Shown here: one piece after another, positions 7,921-16,209 of the stretch | How the letters are laid out: each line of letters starts with the position of its first letter | Position numbering within the stretch: position 1 is the first letter of the stretch | Assembly: GCA_052145115.1 (NCBI GenBank) | Contig: JBKQPG010000044.1 | Location: 66,956-130,955, forward strand | Reading direction: 5' to 3' | DNA: 64,000 nt | Origin: CAIVVT01 sp052145115 | GTDB taxonomy: Bacteria; Acidobacteriota; Terriglobia; Bryobacterales; Bryobacteraceae | The notes under the pieces: generated by a model | What the model was told of the DNA's origin: nothing | What the model saw: only the letters and a program-made list of their open reading frames with translations | Database searches by the model: none | Translations under genes and position numbers: made by a program

Positions 7921-9171
7921 ATGATGGCCAACGACAAAATCAGAGTTGCCGTGATTGGACCCGGCGGCATGGGCCAGGGCGACACGCACGACGCTTCCAT
8001 CGTTCCGGGCGTCGAGATCGTCGCCGCGGCCGACATTTATGACTCCCGGCTCGAGCGCATGAAGGAGACTTATCCCGGCATCGCAACCACCCGCGATTAT
8101 CGCGAGCTGATCGCGCGCCGCGATATCGACGCCGTCATCATAGCCACGCCCGACCACTGGCACGCCCGCATCTCCATCGACGCCCTCGCCGCGGGCAAGG
8201 ACGTCTATTGCGAGAAGCCGATGGTGCAGAAAATCGAGGATGGCCGGCGCGTCATCGAGGCCTGGAAAAAGAGCGGCCGCATCTTCCAGATGGGTTCCCA
8301 GTACGCCTCCGCGCTGGCCTTTCAGAAGATCCGCCAGATGCTCGCCGCGGGCGCCATCGGCGAGCTGAACAGCGTCGAATGCTGGCTCGACCGCAACACC
8401 GCCATGGGTGCGTGGCAGTATTCGATCCCGCCCGACGCCAGCCCGCAGAACATCGACTGGGAGCGCTTCCTCGGCCCCGCGCCCAAGCACCCCTTTGACC
8501 CCATCCGCCTGTTCCGCTGGCGCAACTACCGCGACTACGGCACGGCCGTGGCCGGCGACCTGTACGTGCACCTGTTCACCGGCCTGCACACCGCCACCGG
8601 CGCGCTGGGTCCGCACCAGATCTTCTCTACCGGCGGATTGCGTTACTGGAACGACGGCCGCGATGTGCCCGACACGCAGGTCGGCATCATCGACTACGCG
8701 AAATCGGAACGGCATCCGCAGTTCCAGTTCATGCTGCGGGTCAATTTCAAGAGCTCCAAGGCCGACGAGGATTTCGGCTACCGCTTCATCGGCAGCGAGG
8801 GCACGATTACCACCGACACTGCAACCGTCACCCTGAATCGCGTCCCGCGCGAGAAGGAGCCAGGCAACACGGCCGACACGTTCTCCAAACAGACCGAGCA
8901 GGAGTACCTGCGCGCGTATCGCGAAAAGTATCCGCTGCCGCCCGTCACCTCGGCCAGCCTGGGCGGCCCGTCGCTTGAGAAGTTCACCTCGCCCCGCGAC
9001 GCGCACCGCATTCACGTCGCCAATTTCTTCGAAGCCGTGCGCACCCGCCAGCCGTTCTTCGAGGACGCCGAGTTCGGCTTCCGCGCCACCGGCCCGGCGC
9101 TGCTGTGCAACACCAGCTACTTCGAGGGCCGCATCTGCCATTGGGACCCCGTCACCATGACGGCGTCCTGA
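7921..9171 (+). CDS. Gfo/Idh/MocA family oxidoreductase, cytoplasmic paralogue
   Basis: A 416-residue protein strongly similar along its whole length to the product of the preceding gene but without a signal peptide. The dinucleotide motif G-P-G-G-M-G-Q-G-D is near residue 12 and the catalytic block is E-K-P (C-E-K-P-M-V). The shared strings D-H-W-H-A, I-P-P-D-A-S-P-Q and F-E-G-R-I show a tandem duplication. A GGGAGGA ribosome-binding site precedes a double ATG at 7921/7924. The pair may act on the same sugar or cyclitol in two compartments: one exported by Tat, one in the cytoplasm. Substrate is unknown. Confidence 0.9.
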   Translation: MMANDKIRVAVIGPGGMGQGDTHDASIVPGVEIVAAADIYDSRLERMKETYPGIATTRDYRELIARRDIDAVIIATPDHWHARISIDALAAGKDVYCEKPMVQKIEDGRRVIEAWKKSGRIFQMGSQYASALAFQKIRQMLAAGAIGELNSVECWLDRNTAMGAWQYSIPPDASPQNIDWERFLGPAPKHPFDPIRLFRWRNYRDYGTAVAGDLYVHLFTGLHTATGALGPHQIFSTGGLRYWNDGRDVPDTQVGIIDYAKSERHPQFQFMLRVNFKSSKADEDFGYRFIGSEGTITTDTATVTLNRVPREKEPGNTADTFSKQTEQEYLRAYREKYPLPPVTSASLGGPSLEKFTSPRDAHRIHVANFFEAVRTRQPFFEDAEFGFRATGPALLCNTSYFEGRICHWDPVTMTAS

Positions 9172-9178
9172 TCCGCTT

Positions 9179-9935
9179 GACGCGCGGGTGTAGCATCAAT
9201 CAGGGAACCCGCATTTGCGGGCTACCAAGAGCGTTCTTTGAAAACCGAATAACTGGCGAAACATTGCCCGAAAGATAGCCTCTTAAGTCTTTGGATCCAA
9301 AAAGCAAAGTCGATATTTAGCTTTGTTCCTCCAAAAATGTGTTTTTGCATCGTGGTGCAGACATTTTGTCTGCCGCGTCGGCGTTCGTGCCGTCGTTTGG
9401 TCCCCCCCAGCCCGGTCCCATCTTCAGCGCCTGGTCTTTCGACCTGCCGACGCCCCGGTCAAACCAGCTTGACAGCGGGCGTAGCATCAATCAGGGAGTC
9501 CGCATTTGCGGGCCAATAAGAGTGTTCTTTGAAAACCGAATAACTGGCGAATACCTGCCCGAAAGATAGCCTTCTAAGTCTTTGGATCTAAAAAGTAAAG
9601 TCGATATTTGGCTTTGTTCCTCCAAAAAACGTGTTTTTGCTTCGTGGCGCAGACATTCTTGCCTGCCGCCTCGGCATTCGTGCCGACGTTTGGTCCCCCC
9701 CAGCCCGGTCCCATCTTCAGCGCCTGGTCTTTCGACCTGCCGACGCCCCGGTCAAACCAGCTTGACAGCGGGTCTACGCTGAGGGTGGTGGCACGTCTCT
9801 GCGGCCCGCCATCCCCGCTCTTTGAAAATTCGAATAAGTAGCGAACATAGAATCGAAAGATAGGAACGAAGTCATTCATTTTAAAACATATAAATGGCAA
9901 TTGGCTTTGTTTCGCATTTTTTGTTTTTTCGCGCC
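9179..9935 (+). repeat. Two-and-a-half tandem copies of a roughly 292-bp non-coding repeat with hairpins
   Basis: Unit 1 (about 9179-9470) and unit 2 (about 9471-9763) are nearly identical, with a period of 291-293 bp depending on small indels. A third, diverged and shortened copy runs from 9764 to about 9935. Each unit starts with CTTGAC, then has a small hairpin (CCCGCATTTGCGGG in copy 1), a conserved TTCTTTGAAAACCGAATAACT block, an AT-rich part, a second hairpin (GCAGACATTTTGTCTGC in copy 1) and a C-run before CAGCCCGGTCCCATC. Short frames inside change between copies, so the repeat is not coding. It separates the Gfo/Idh operon from the barrel gene. Confidence 0.8.
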
Positions 9936-10012
9936 GCCAGCGCCGCCGTTGTCACAACTGCAAACTCCGGCTGGCGCCGTCCCGGAACCCGGTCACAGCC
10001 CCGTCACACGCC

Positions 10013-10041
10013 TTGACTCCGTTCTCGATCGAGCCCACGAT
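10013..10041 (+). promoter_or_regulatory. Promoter of the beta-barrel gene
   Basis: TTGACT (10013-10018), a 17-bp spacer and CACGAT (10036-10041), followed by GGAGGT and the ATG at 10048. The -10 box lies six bases before the start codon, so transcription would begin at or near the ATG and the GGAGGT might not be in the mRNA. Confidence 0.5.
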
Positions 10042-10047
10042 GGAGGT

Positions 10048-10683
10048 ATGCGGAGAACATTTTTGTCGCTTTTTGTTCTCGCCTGCATCGCCCTGCCGCT
10101 GCAGGCTCAGCTGCCGCTGGGCTTCGGTTTGAAAGGCGGCGCGCGCCTGACGGACTTCACCGCGAGTTCCAGTGACGTCACCACGGCGGACCACGTTTAT
10201 ACGATCGGCCCCTACGCCGAGCTGAGACTGCCCTTCGGTCTCTCCATCGAGGCCGACCTGCTCTATAAGAAATCCGGCTCGACGCTCGTGAACATCGTCC
10301 CGCTCACCGGCCTGGCGTCGCTCCAACAATTCGACATGGATTCCTTCGATGTGCCGCTCCTCTTGAAGAAGAAATTCGACACCGGCATGATCTTTCGCCC
10401 GTTCGTCGAAGCGGGCCTGGCCAACCGCTATTCCACCGGCATCCCGGGGCCATTTTTCACCATGCCCACGCCGATTGGCGGCAACCCGGCCTATGGCCTC
10501 TACACCTCCACCACCAGCGGCTGGCAGGAGGGCCTGGTGCTCGGCGGCGGCGTGCAGTTCAAGATTCTGATGGTGAAGATCTCCGGCGAATTACGCTGGT
10601 CGCGCTACGGTAACATCTCGGCCAGCACGGTGCCCAAGCTCAACGCCAACCAGGCCGAGCTGCTTCTCGGCATCGGCCTCTGA
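10048..10683 (+). CDS. Outer membrane beta-barrel protein (PorT/OmpW-like fold)
   Basis: A 211-residue protein with a clear signal peptide (M-R-R-T-F-L-S-L-F-V-L-A-C-I-A-L-P-L-Q-A, cleavage after Q-A). The mature part alternates hydrophobic and polar residues in about eight strands, begins G-F-G-L-K-G-G-A-R-L and ends with a strand finishing L-L-L-G-I-G-L, as in small outer-membrane barrels annotated as PorT family or outer membrane beta-barrel domain. The frame is open from 9901, but the ATG at 10048 is the only start giving a signal peptide. No specific function can be assigned. Confidence 0.8.
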   Translation: MRRTFLSLFVLACIALPLQAQLPLGFGLKGGARLTDFTASSSDVTTADHVYTIGPYAELRLPFGLSIEADLLYKKSGSTLVNIVPLTGLASLQQFDMDSFDVPLLLKKKFDTGMIFRPFVEAGLANRYSTGIPGPFFTMPTPIGGNPAYGLYTSTTSGWQEGLVLGGGVQFKILMVKISGELRWSRYGNISASTVPKLNANQAELLLGIGL

Positions 10684-10721
10684 AGCGCGGCGGCCCGGAT
10701 TAAAGCGCCGGCCGCCGCGCT
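10684..10721. terminator. Perfect 11-bp stem between convergent genes
   Basis: AGCGCGGCGGC at 10684-10694 pairs exactly with GCCGCCGCGCT at 10711-10721. It lies between the stop of the barrel gene and the stop of the convergent thiamine-binding-like gene. There is no T-run, so it may act on both strands as a weak or Rho-assisted terminator. Confidence 0.45.
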
Positions 10722-11020
10722 CAGCCCAGCTTTGCTTCCACGCTGCGGATCTTGTCTTCCATCGTCTGCTCGCGGTCCACGCGCGTTCCGAAACGCAGGC
10801 TGCTCGAGATGCGCGCCACGCCCATCGCGTGCAGCGCTTCGTGACAGCGTTTGATCGCGCCGAAGACGTCGTCCCACTCGCCTTCGAGGTTCGTGCCGTA
10901 GGCGTGGAGCTTCGTCTTGAGGCCCGCCGCGGCGAAGATGCGCTCGCAGACGCTGACTTCCCTGGAGACCGAGACGCCGATCCCGATCGGAATCACGCAC
11001 ACGTCGGCAATGACTTTCAT
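10721..11020 (-). CDS. MTH1187 family (DUF77) thiamine-binding-like protein
   Basis: A 99-residue protein beginning M-K-V-I-A-D-V-C-V-I-P-I-G, with the V-S-x-x-V motif and the segment L-H-A-Y-G-T-N-L-E-G-E-W-D-D-V. This is the full pattern of the MTH1187/YkoF-like thiamine-binding family (ferredoxin-like fold, 90-105 residues). It is a cytoplasmic oligomer believed to bind thiamine or a related small molecule. AGGAGGG lies four bases upstream of the ATG at 11020. The gene lies downstream of LarE on the same strand with a 42-bp gap, so the two may be co-transcribed, although no functional link is known. Confidence 0.85.
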   Translation of the reverse strand: MKVIADVCVIPIGIGVSVSREVSVCERIFAAAGLKTKLHAYGTNLEGEWDDVFGAIKRCHEALHAMGVARISSSLRFGTRVDREQTMEDKIRSVEAKLG

Positions 11021-11062
11021 GCACCCTCCTTGTGCCATCTTCTGCGTTCTGAAGGCGGGCGG

Positions 11063-11950
11063 CTAGCGCCCAGTGGAGTCTGCGGCCGGCAGGACTTCGT
11101 TCATCGATCCCTGGCGGTAGCCGTCCAGGTCCAGCGTGACGTATTGGAAGCCTAACCCCTTCAGCCGGCGTGAGATCTCGTCGAAGACCTGCAGCGATAG
11201 AGCGCGCGGCAGCTCGGCGCGGGCGATCTCGACCCGCACCAGCTCCGCCGAGTGGTACCGCACCCGGAACTGGCGGAAGCCGAGTTCCTTAAGCGCTTCC
11301 TCGGCGTTTTCGACCAGCCGGATGTTGGCTGGCGTGACCTCCGTGCCGTAGGCCACGCGCGAGCTGAGGCAGGCCGCCGCCGGGCGGTCCCAGGTGGGCA
11401 GGCCAGCCAGCCGGGAAAGCTCGCGAATCTCGGCCTTGCTCAGGCCAGCCTCCACCAGTGGGGCTTGCACGGCGTGGCTTTGCGCCGCCTTCTGGCCCGG
11501 GCGATAGTCGCCCAGGTCGTCGGTGTTGACACCGTAGACGATCGCCTGGCCGGCGGCCAGACTCAGCTCCAAAACCGGGGCGATCTCCTCCATGCGCCGG
11601 AACAGCTCGTCCTTGCAGTGGAAACAACGGTCGGGATTGTTGGCCGCATAGGCCGGATTCTCAAATTCGCGGGTCTCAATGATCTCGTGGCGGATGCCGA
11701 ACTGGCGCGCGAATTCGATCGCCTCGCGCATGTGCGAGCGGGGCACCGAAGGCGAATCGGCGGTCACGGCGACGGCATTTCCGCCCAGCGCCTGGTGCGC
11801 GGCCCAGGCCAGGTAGGCCGAATCGGTCCCGCCAGAGTAGGCCACCAGCACGCGGCCCATGGCGCGCAGGATCGCGAACAGCCGCTCCTGCTTGGCCTGC
11901 AGCGCGGACGGGTCCAGCGCGGCCGCGGCGAGAGTCACCAGTCCGCTCAT
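11063..11950 (-). CDS. larE: ATP-dependent sacrificial sulfur transferase LarE
   Basis: A 295-residue protein with the PP-loop ATP pyrophosphatase motif S-G-G-T-D-S near residue 43, the cysteine segment R-C-F-H-C-K-D-E-L-F near 113 and the C-terminal A-A-C-L-S-S-R motif. In LarE of Lactobacillus the cysteine of the last motif gives up its sulfur to build the nickel-pincer cofactor of lactate racemase. No larA, larB or larC is within the window, so it may serve a cofactor made elsewhere or another sulfur insertion. The ATG at 11950 was chosen over an upstream TTG because a TATAAT lies six bases before it. Confidence 0.88.
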   Translation of the reverse strand: MSGLVTLAAAALDPSALQAKQERLFAILRAMGRVLVAYSGGTDSAYLAWAAHQALGGNAVAVTADSPSVPRSHMREAIEFARQFGIRHEIIETREFENPAYAANNPDRCFHCKDELFRRMEEIAPVLELSLAAGQAIVYGVNTDDLGDYRPGQKAAQSHAVQAPLVEAGLSKAEIRELSRLAGLPTWDRPAAACLSSRVAYGTEVTPANIRLVENAEEALKELGFRQFRVRYHSAELVRVEIARAELPRALSLQVFDEISRRLKGLGFQYVTLDLDGYRQGSMNEVLPAADSTGR

Positions 11951-11956
11951 GCAGTC

Positions 11957-11962
11957 ATTATA
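11957..11962 (-). promoter_or_regulatory. -10 box of larE, leaderless arrangement
   Basis: On the minus strand the sequence is TATAAT-GACTGC-ATG: a consensus -10 box six bases before the larE start. No clear -35 box is seen. The transcript would start at about the A of ATG. Confidence 0.5.
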
Positions 11963-12067
11963 GCCATTTAAGTCCATTTAGCAGGTTCTGCCTGCCGGCA
12001 TCGGAACGAAATCACCCCAACGCTGCAGCGGCCTCGGGCCAGGCCTGATGCGGGTCGGGACGGGCGC

Positions 12068-12796
12068 CTACTCGTACCAGTTCCGGATGCGCACTTCGAC
12101 GCCCGAGCCCTTCAGCGCGTCCTCGAAAACCTTGAGGTCGCTGCCGCGGTAGTGGTAGGGGTAGACGATTTTGGGGGCAAAAGCGCGCACGCCCGCGGCG
12201 GCTTCCGCCGGGGTCATGGTGTACGGCAGATTCATACACACGAAGGCGACGTCGATGTTCTTCAGCGCCTTCATCTCGGGCGTGGCTTCGGTGTCGCCGG
12301 AGAGGTAGAAGCGCTTGCCGCCATAGGTCAGCACGTAGCCGTTGCCGCGGCCCTTGGTGTGATAAAACTGGCCGGGCGCGGGACCGCGGCCGGAGGTGAA
12401 GTTGTACATCGGCACGGCCTCGATGGTCCAGCCGTCCCAGCTCTGAGTCTCGCCGTTGCGGATGATCGTGCCGGTCTTCAGGCTGGAGGTGACCACCTCG
12501 GGCGCAATGATTTTCGTGCCGGGCTTCCTGACCCAGGCAATGGCGTGCGAGTCCATATGGTCCCCGTGGACGTCGGTGATCAGGATCAGATCCGCCCTGG
12601 GGCTAGCCGCGTAGCGGGCCTCGGTGCCCTGGCTGAAAGGATCGACTTGGATGACCTTGCCGCCGGCTTCGATCATCAGGCTGGCGTGATAGATGGGAGT
12701 AATCTTGACGGTTCCGGCCGCAGTGGAGAACTCCTCGGCGGCATACAGGCCGCAGGCCGCGAGAACGAGTGCCAATGCAAGACGCTGGATTCGCAT
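12068..12796 (-). CDS. Secreted MBL-fold metal-dependent hydrolase
   Basis: A 242-residue protein with a signal peptide (M-R-I-Q-R-L-A-L-A-L-V-L-A-A-C-G-L-Y-A-A). The metallo-beta-lactamase motif is T-D-V-H-G-D-H-M-D near residue 80. Later metal ligands are L-S-G-D-T-E-A-T and Y-P-Y-H-Y. The arrangement resembles the UlaG/UPF0173 group of small MBL hydrolases but exported to the periplasm. Substrate is unknown; phosphodiester or lactone hydrolysis is typical for the group. A TACAAT lies six bases before the ATG. Confidence 0.85.
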   Translation of the reverse strand: MRIQRLALALVLAACGLYAAEEFSTAAGTVKITPIYHASLMIEAGGKVIQVDPFSQGTEARYAASPRADLILITDVHGDHMDSHAIAWVRKPGTKIIAPEVVTSSLKTGTIIRNGETQSWDGWTIEAVPMYNFTSGRGPAPGQFYHTKGRGNGYVLTYGGKRFYLSGDTEATPEMKALKNIDVAFVCMNLPYTMTPAEAAAGVRAFAPKIVYPYHYRGSDLKVFEDALKGSGVEVRIRNWYE

Positions 12797-12802
12797 GCGG
12801 TC

Positions 12803-12808
12803 ATTGTA
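12803..12808 (-). promoter_or_regulatory. -10 box of the MBL hydrolase gene, leaderless arrangement
   Basis: The minus strand reads TACAAT-GACCGC-ATG, the same spacing as at larE, hpt and the PfkB kinase gene. No obvious -35 box is seen. Confidence 0.45.
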
Positions 12809-13077
12809 TCTCCACGGCAAATGCGGGTGATACGCCCGGGCCGCGGCGGCCGGATTTCGGTGCAAAGGCAACGCGTTGCGGCCGCCCGAGGAGGTTCTAT
12901 ACCACAAACGGCGCGGCCGGGGGCGGATTGACTTAGGCGAAGGCGGGTCCTTATCCTGTGAGTCGGAGAGTGGTCTTGCCCGAAAGGGATTCGTCCGAAG
13001 GATTCGTCACTACGGATTCGTCGAGATGAATGGCACGAAGACGGCTCTCGTCCCACATCCATAAGAGGGATGGAACC

Positions 13078-14049
13078 ATGATTAAGGTCGAAGGACTGAC
13101 TAAGCGTTACGGTCGCACGGTCGCCGTTCGAAACATCGATTTTGAAGTCGAAAAGGGCCAGATCGTCGGCTTCCTGGGGCCTAATGGCGCCGGCAAGACG
13201 ACGACCATGCGCATCCTAACGTGCTTCATGCCGCCGTCGGAAGGCACGGCTTCGGTGGCCGGATACGATGTGCTGAAGCGGCCGATTGAAGTGAAGAAAC
13301 GAATCGGCTACCTGCCCGAGATGCCGCCGCTGTACCCGGAGATGGAGGTGACGGAATACCTCACCTTCGTCGGCAAACTGAAGGGCATCCCGAGGGCGGA
13401 ACTGTCGCGCCGCGTGAAGGAAGTTGTCGAGCGCTGCGCGGTGACCGACGTGACCGGCAAGCTGATCGCCAAGCTGTCCAAGGGCTACCGGCAGAGGGTC
13501 GGCCTGGCGCAGGCGATCATCCACAATCCCGAAGTGCTGATCCTGGACGAGCCGACCGCCGGACTGGATCCGAAACAGATCCACGAGACGCGCGGACTGA
13601 TCCGTTCGCTGGCCGGGGAGCACACGATCATCCTGAGCACGCACATTCTGAGCGAGGTCGAGCAGACGTGCGACCACGTGATCATCATTTCCAAAGGCGA
13701 GCTGGTGGCCAAGGATTCGGTGGAGAACCTCACCAGCCGGCTGCGGGGACAGGCCACGGTGGCGCTGGAGATTGAAGGACGCAGCGGCACGCTGGAAGCC
13801 GCCGAGATCCAGCACAAGCTGGAAGAGGTGGGAGGCGTCAGCAAAGTGCACGAGCGCGAGACGCGCAACGGGCGTCACAGCTTCGAAGTGGAGACGCAGC
13901 CGGGACAGGACATCCGGGCCGATTTGGCGCGCGCGGTGGTCGAGTCGGGGTGGAACCTGAACGAACTGCGGGCCGCGGCGCTGAGCCTGGAACAGGTCTT
14001 CCTCGAGCTGACGGCGGCCGAAAAGTCCACGGAAGGAGAAAAGGCATGA
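13078..14049 (+). CDS. ABC transporter ATP-binding protein, GldA-like
   Basis: A 323-residue ATPase with Walker A G-P-N-G-A-G-K-T-T near residue 36, signature L-S-K-G-Y-R-Q-R near 133 and Walker B L-I-L-D-E-P-T-A-G-L-D-P near 153, followed by a C-terminal regulatory extension (about 215-320). It belongs to the group that pairs with ABC-2 permeases, including GldA of gliding bacteria and NosF-like exporters. The ATG at 13078 has AGAGGG about eight bases upstream. It overlaps the next gene by four bases (ATGA) and heads a four-gene operon (ATPase, permease, GldG-like, DUF4340) that continues into pncB-pncA. The transported substrate is unknown. Confidence 0.9.
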   Translation: MIKVEGLTKRYGRTVAVRNIDFEVEKGQIVGFLGPNGAGKTTTMRILTCFMPPSEGTASVAGYDVLKRPIEVKKRIGYLPEMPPLYPEMEVTEYLTFVGKLKGIPRAELSRRVKEVVERCAVTDVTGKLIAKLSKGYRQRVGLAQAIIHNPEVLILDEPTAGLDPKQIHETRGLIRSLAGEHTIILSTHILSEVEQTCDHVIIISKGELVAKDSVENLTSRLRGQATVALEIEGRSGTLEAAEIQHKLEEVGGVSKVHERETRNGRHSFEVETQPGQDIRADLARAVVESGWNLNELRAAALSLEQVFLELTAAEKSTEGEKA

Positions 14050-14813
14050 GAAACATCTGGACGATTTGTCAAAAAGAGCTGAAGAGCTACTTCGCGTCGC
14101 CCATTGCCTACCTCGCCATGGCGATGTTCGCCGTTATTTTCGGGTTCTTCTTCTGGAACGTGGTGGCCTACTTCGTGGAGATGAGCCTGCAGTCGCAGAT
14201 GATGGGCCGGTCGTTCCCGATGGACGTCAACGAAATGGTGATCCGTCCGCTGCTGATGAATACCAGCGTGATCGGGCTGTTCCTGATCCCGATGATCGCG
14301 ATGCGCCTGTTCTCCGAGGAGAAGCGCTCGATGACGATCGAGCTGCTGCTCACCTCGCCGCTGCACGACGCCGAAATCGTGATGGGCAAATGGCTGGCGG
14401 CGATGGGATTGTACGCCACGCTGCTGTTGATCAGCGCGCTGGACATGGCTTTCCTGTTCGCCTACGGACGCCCGGATTGGAAGCCGCTGCTGGCCGGTTA
14501 CCTGGGCCTGCTGCTGCAGGCCGGCGCGCTGCTGGCGCTGGGCGCGTTCATCTCGACCCTCACCAAGAACCAGATCATCGCCGGCATCGTGACCTTCTCG
14601 GTGTGCCTGCTGTTGTGGGTGTTCGAGTGGGTCGGCGGTTATGAAACGGCGGTCTGGGCCAAGGTGATGGCCTACATGAGCGTGATCTCGCACTTCGAGC
14701 CGTTCGCCAAGGGCGTGATCGACTCGAAGGATGCGGTCTATTTTCTGTCGTTGATTTTCCTGGGTCTGTTTCTGTCGGTGCGGAGTCTCGAGTCGCTCCG
14801 CTGGAGGTCATAA
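14046..14813 (+). CDS. ABC-2 type permease, GldF-like
   Basis: A 255-residue membrane protein with six hydrophobic segments. The N-terminus M-R-N-I-W-T-I-C-Q-K-E-L-K-S-Y-F-x-S-P-I-A-Y is typical of GldF/ABC-2 permeases. After TM2 it has the conserved R-L-F-S-E-E-K-R-S-M-T-I-E-L-L-L-T-S-P segment that contacts the ATPase. It starts inside the stop of the ATPase gene (translational coupling) and is followed by the GldG-like gene after three bases. Together they form the membrane part of an exporter or extracellular polymer complex. Confidence 0.88.
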   Translation: MRNIWTICQKELKSYFASPIAYLAMAMFAVIFGFFFWNVVAYFVEMSLQSQMMGRSFPMDVNEMVIRPLLMNTSVIGLFLIPMIAMRLFSEEKRSMTIELLLTSPLHDAEIVMGKWLAAMGLYATLLLISALDMAFLFAYGRPDWKPLLAGYLGLLLQAGALLALGAFISTLTKNQIIAGIVTFSVCLLLWVFEWVGGYETAVWAKVMAYMSVISHFEPFAKGVIDSKDAVYFLSLIFLGLFLSVRSLESLRWRS

Positions 14814-14816
14814 GCA

Positions 14817-16205
14817 ATGAAAGCCGATTGGATGAAAACGCGTCAGACAAAGTACTCGGCCTACCTGGCGGTCTATGTTCTGGTGGTGGTGGCGCTGCTG
14901 GCAGGGCTGAATTATCTGGCCAGTATCCACAACAAGTCGCTGGACCTCACCTCGGGCAAACGTTACACGCTGGCCGATCAGACCGTGAAGATCGTCAAGG
15001 GCCTGAAGGATGAGGTGGACATTTACTACTTCGACGAGACGAAGCAGTTCCCGGCGGCCAAGGACCTGCTCGACCGTTACGACAGTCTCTCGACCAAGCT
15101 GAAGATCCAGTACGTCGATCCTTACAAGAAGCCGCAGATGGCGCGGGAGTTCGGCGTGCACGCGGCGCCGACGATCATCCTGCAGCACGGCGCGCGGCGC
15201 AGCGAGGCGCGCAGCCTGACTGAGGAAGAACTCACCAGCGCGCTGATCCACGTGCTGAAGAGCGGCGAGCGCATAGCGTGCTTCGCCGGCGGCGCGGGGG
15301 AGCACTCGCTGGCTGAATCCGGCGCCGAGGATTACTCGGGCGTGAAGGACGCGCTGGAAAAGAACAACTACAAAACGAACACGATCAACCTGCTGGAGAA
15401 GCCCGAGATCCCGGCCTCGTGCACGGTGGTGGTGGTCGCCGGTCCGCGGTATGACTATCCGCAGCCGGTCGTCGATGCGCTGAAGAAGTTCATCGAAAAC
15501 GGCGGCCGAGGGCTGTTCATGCTGGATCCGCCGCTGGACGCCGGCAAAGACAAAATCGCGCCTAACGAAGCGCTGGCGAAGGTGCTGGAGGGCTGGGGCG
15601 TCACGCTCAACAAGGACCAGGTGCTGGACACGTCGGGCATCGGCGGCCTGTACGGCCTGGGGCCGGAGGTCGCGCTGGCGAACAAGTACAGCAGCCACCC
15701 GATCGTGAAAGAGATGAAGGGCTCGGCCACGGCGTTCGCCATCGTGCGCTCGCTGGATGCGAAGTCGGCCACGAGCACCAGCGCGGAGGCGATCGTCTCC
15801 ACGACCAGCAACAGTTTCGCGACCAAGCAGCTCTCGGGCCGGGAGCGCAAAGTCGATCTTTCGAAGGGCGAGAAAAAGTCGTTTGACGTCGCCGCCGCCG
15901 GGACCTACAGAGTCCCCGCCGCAGGCAGCGAACTCCCGAAGGAAGGTCGCTTCGTGGTGGTCGGCTCATCGGACTGGGCGGCCAACTATGTGCTGGGATT
16001 CGCCGCCAACCGCGACTTCTTCCTCAACATCGTGAGCTGGCTGTCGAACGACGAAGACCTGATCTCGATCCGTCCCAAGGAGCCCGAGGACCGGCGCATC
16101 CAGTTGACGCGAGCGCAGATGATGCTGGTGCGTCTGGTGAGCCAATTCCTGATTCCGATCATCGTGATACTGGCCGGGATCCTGGTGTGGCTCAAGAGGA
16201 GGTAG
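14817..16205 (+). CDS. GldG family ABC transporter auxiliary protein
   Basis: A 462-residue protein with one N-terminal TM (about 15-35), a large periplasmic domain and a C-terminal TM (about 435-458) followed by K-R-R. The start of the soluble domain, L-D-L-T-S-G-K-R-Y-T-L-A-D-Q-T, is the signature of the GldG/DUF7088 plus ABC-type auxiliary domain family. Ribosome-binding site GGAGGT lies nine bases upstream. In gliding Bacteroidetes GldG works with GldA and GldF. In Acidobacteriota this trio occurs with a DUF4340 gene, as here, and the function is not known; gliding motility should not be assumed. Confidence 0.87.
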   Translation: MKADWMKTRQTKYSAYLAVYVLVVVALLAGLNYLASIHNKSLDLTSGKRYTLADQTVKIVKGLKDEVDIYYFDETKQFPAAKDLLDRYDSLSTKLKIQYVDPYKKPQMAREFGVHAAPTIILQHGARRSEARSLTEEELTSALIHVLKSGERIACFAGGAGEHSLAESGAEDYSGVKDALEKNNYKTNTINLLEKPEIPASCTVVVVAGPRYDYPQPVVDALKKFIENGGRGLFMLDPPLDAGKDKIAPNEALAKVLEGWGVTLNKDQVLDTSGIGGLYGLGPEVALANKYSSHPIVKEMKGSATAFAIVRSLDAKSATSTSAEAIVSTTSNSFATKQLSGRERKVDLSKGEKKSFDVAAAGTYRVPAAGSELPKEGRFVVVGSSDWAANYVLGFAANRDFFLNIVSWLSNDEDLISIRPKEPEDRRIQLTRAQMMLVRLVSQFLIPIIVILAGILVWLKRR

Positions 16206-16209
16206 CGCA

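Noticed and set aside
7063..9141. A 692-codon minus-strand open frame opposite the two Gfo/Idh genes
   Set aside because: It spans both plus-strand genes and their gap, with biased composition and no recognisable motif; it mirrors codon bias of the real genes.
9337..9900. Short frames inside the 292-bp repeats
   Set aside because: Indels between units shift the frames, so the protein sequences are not conserved.
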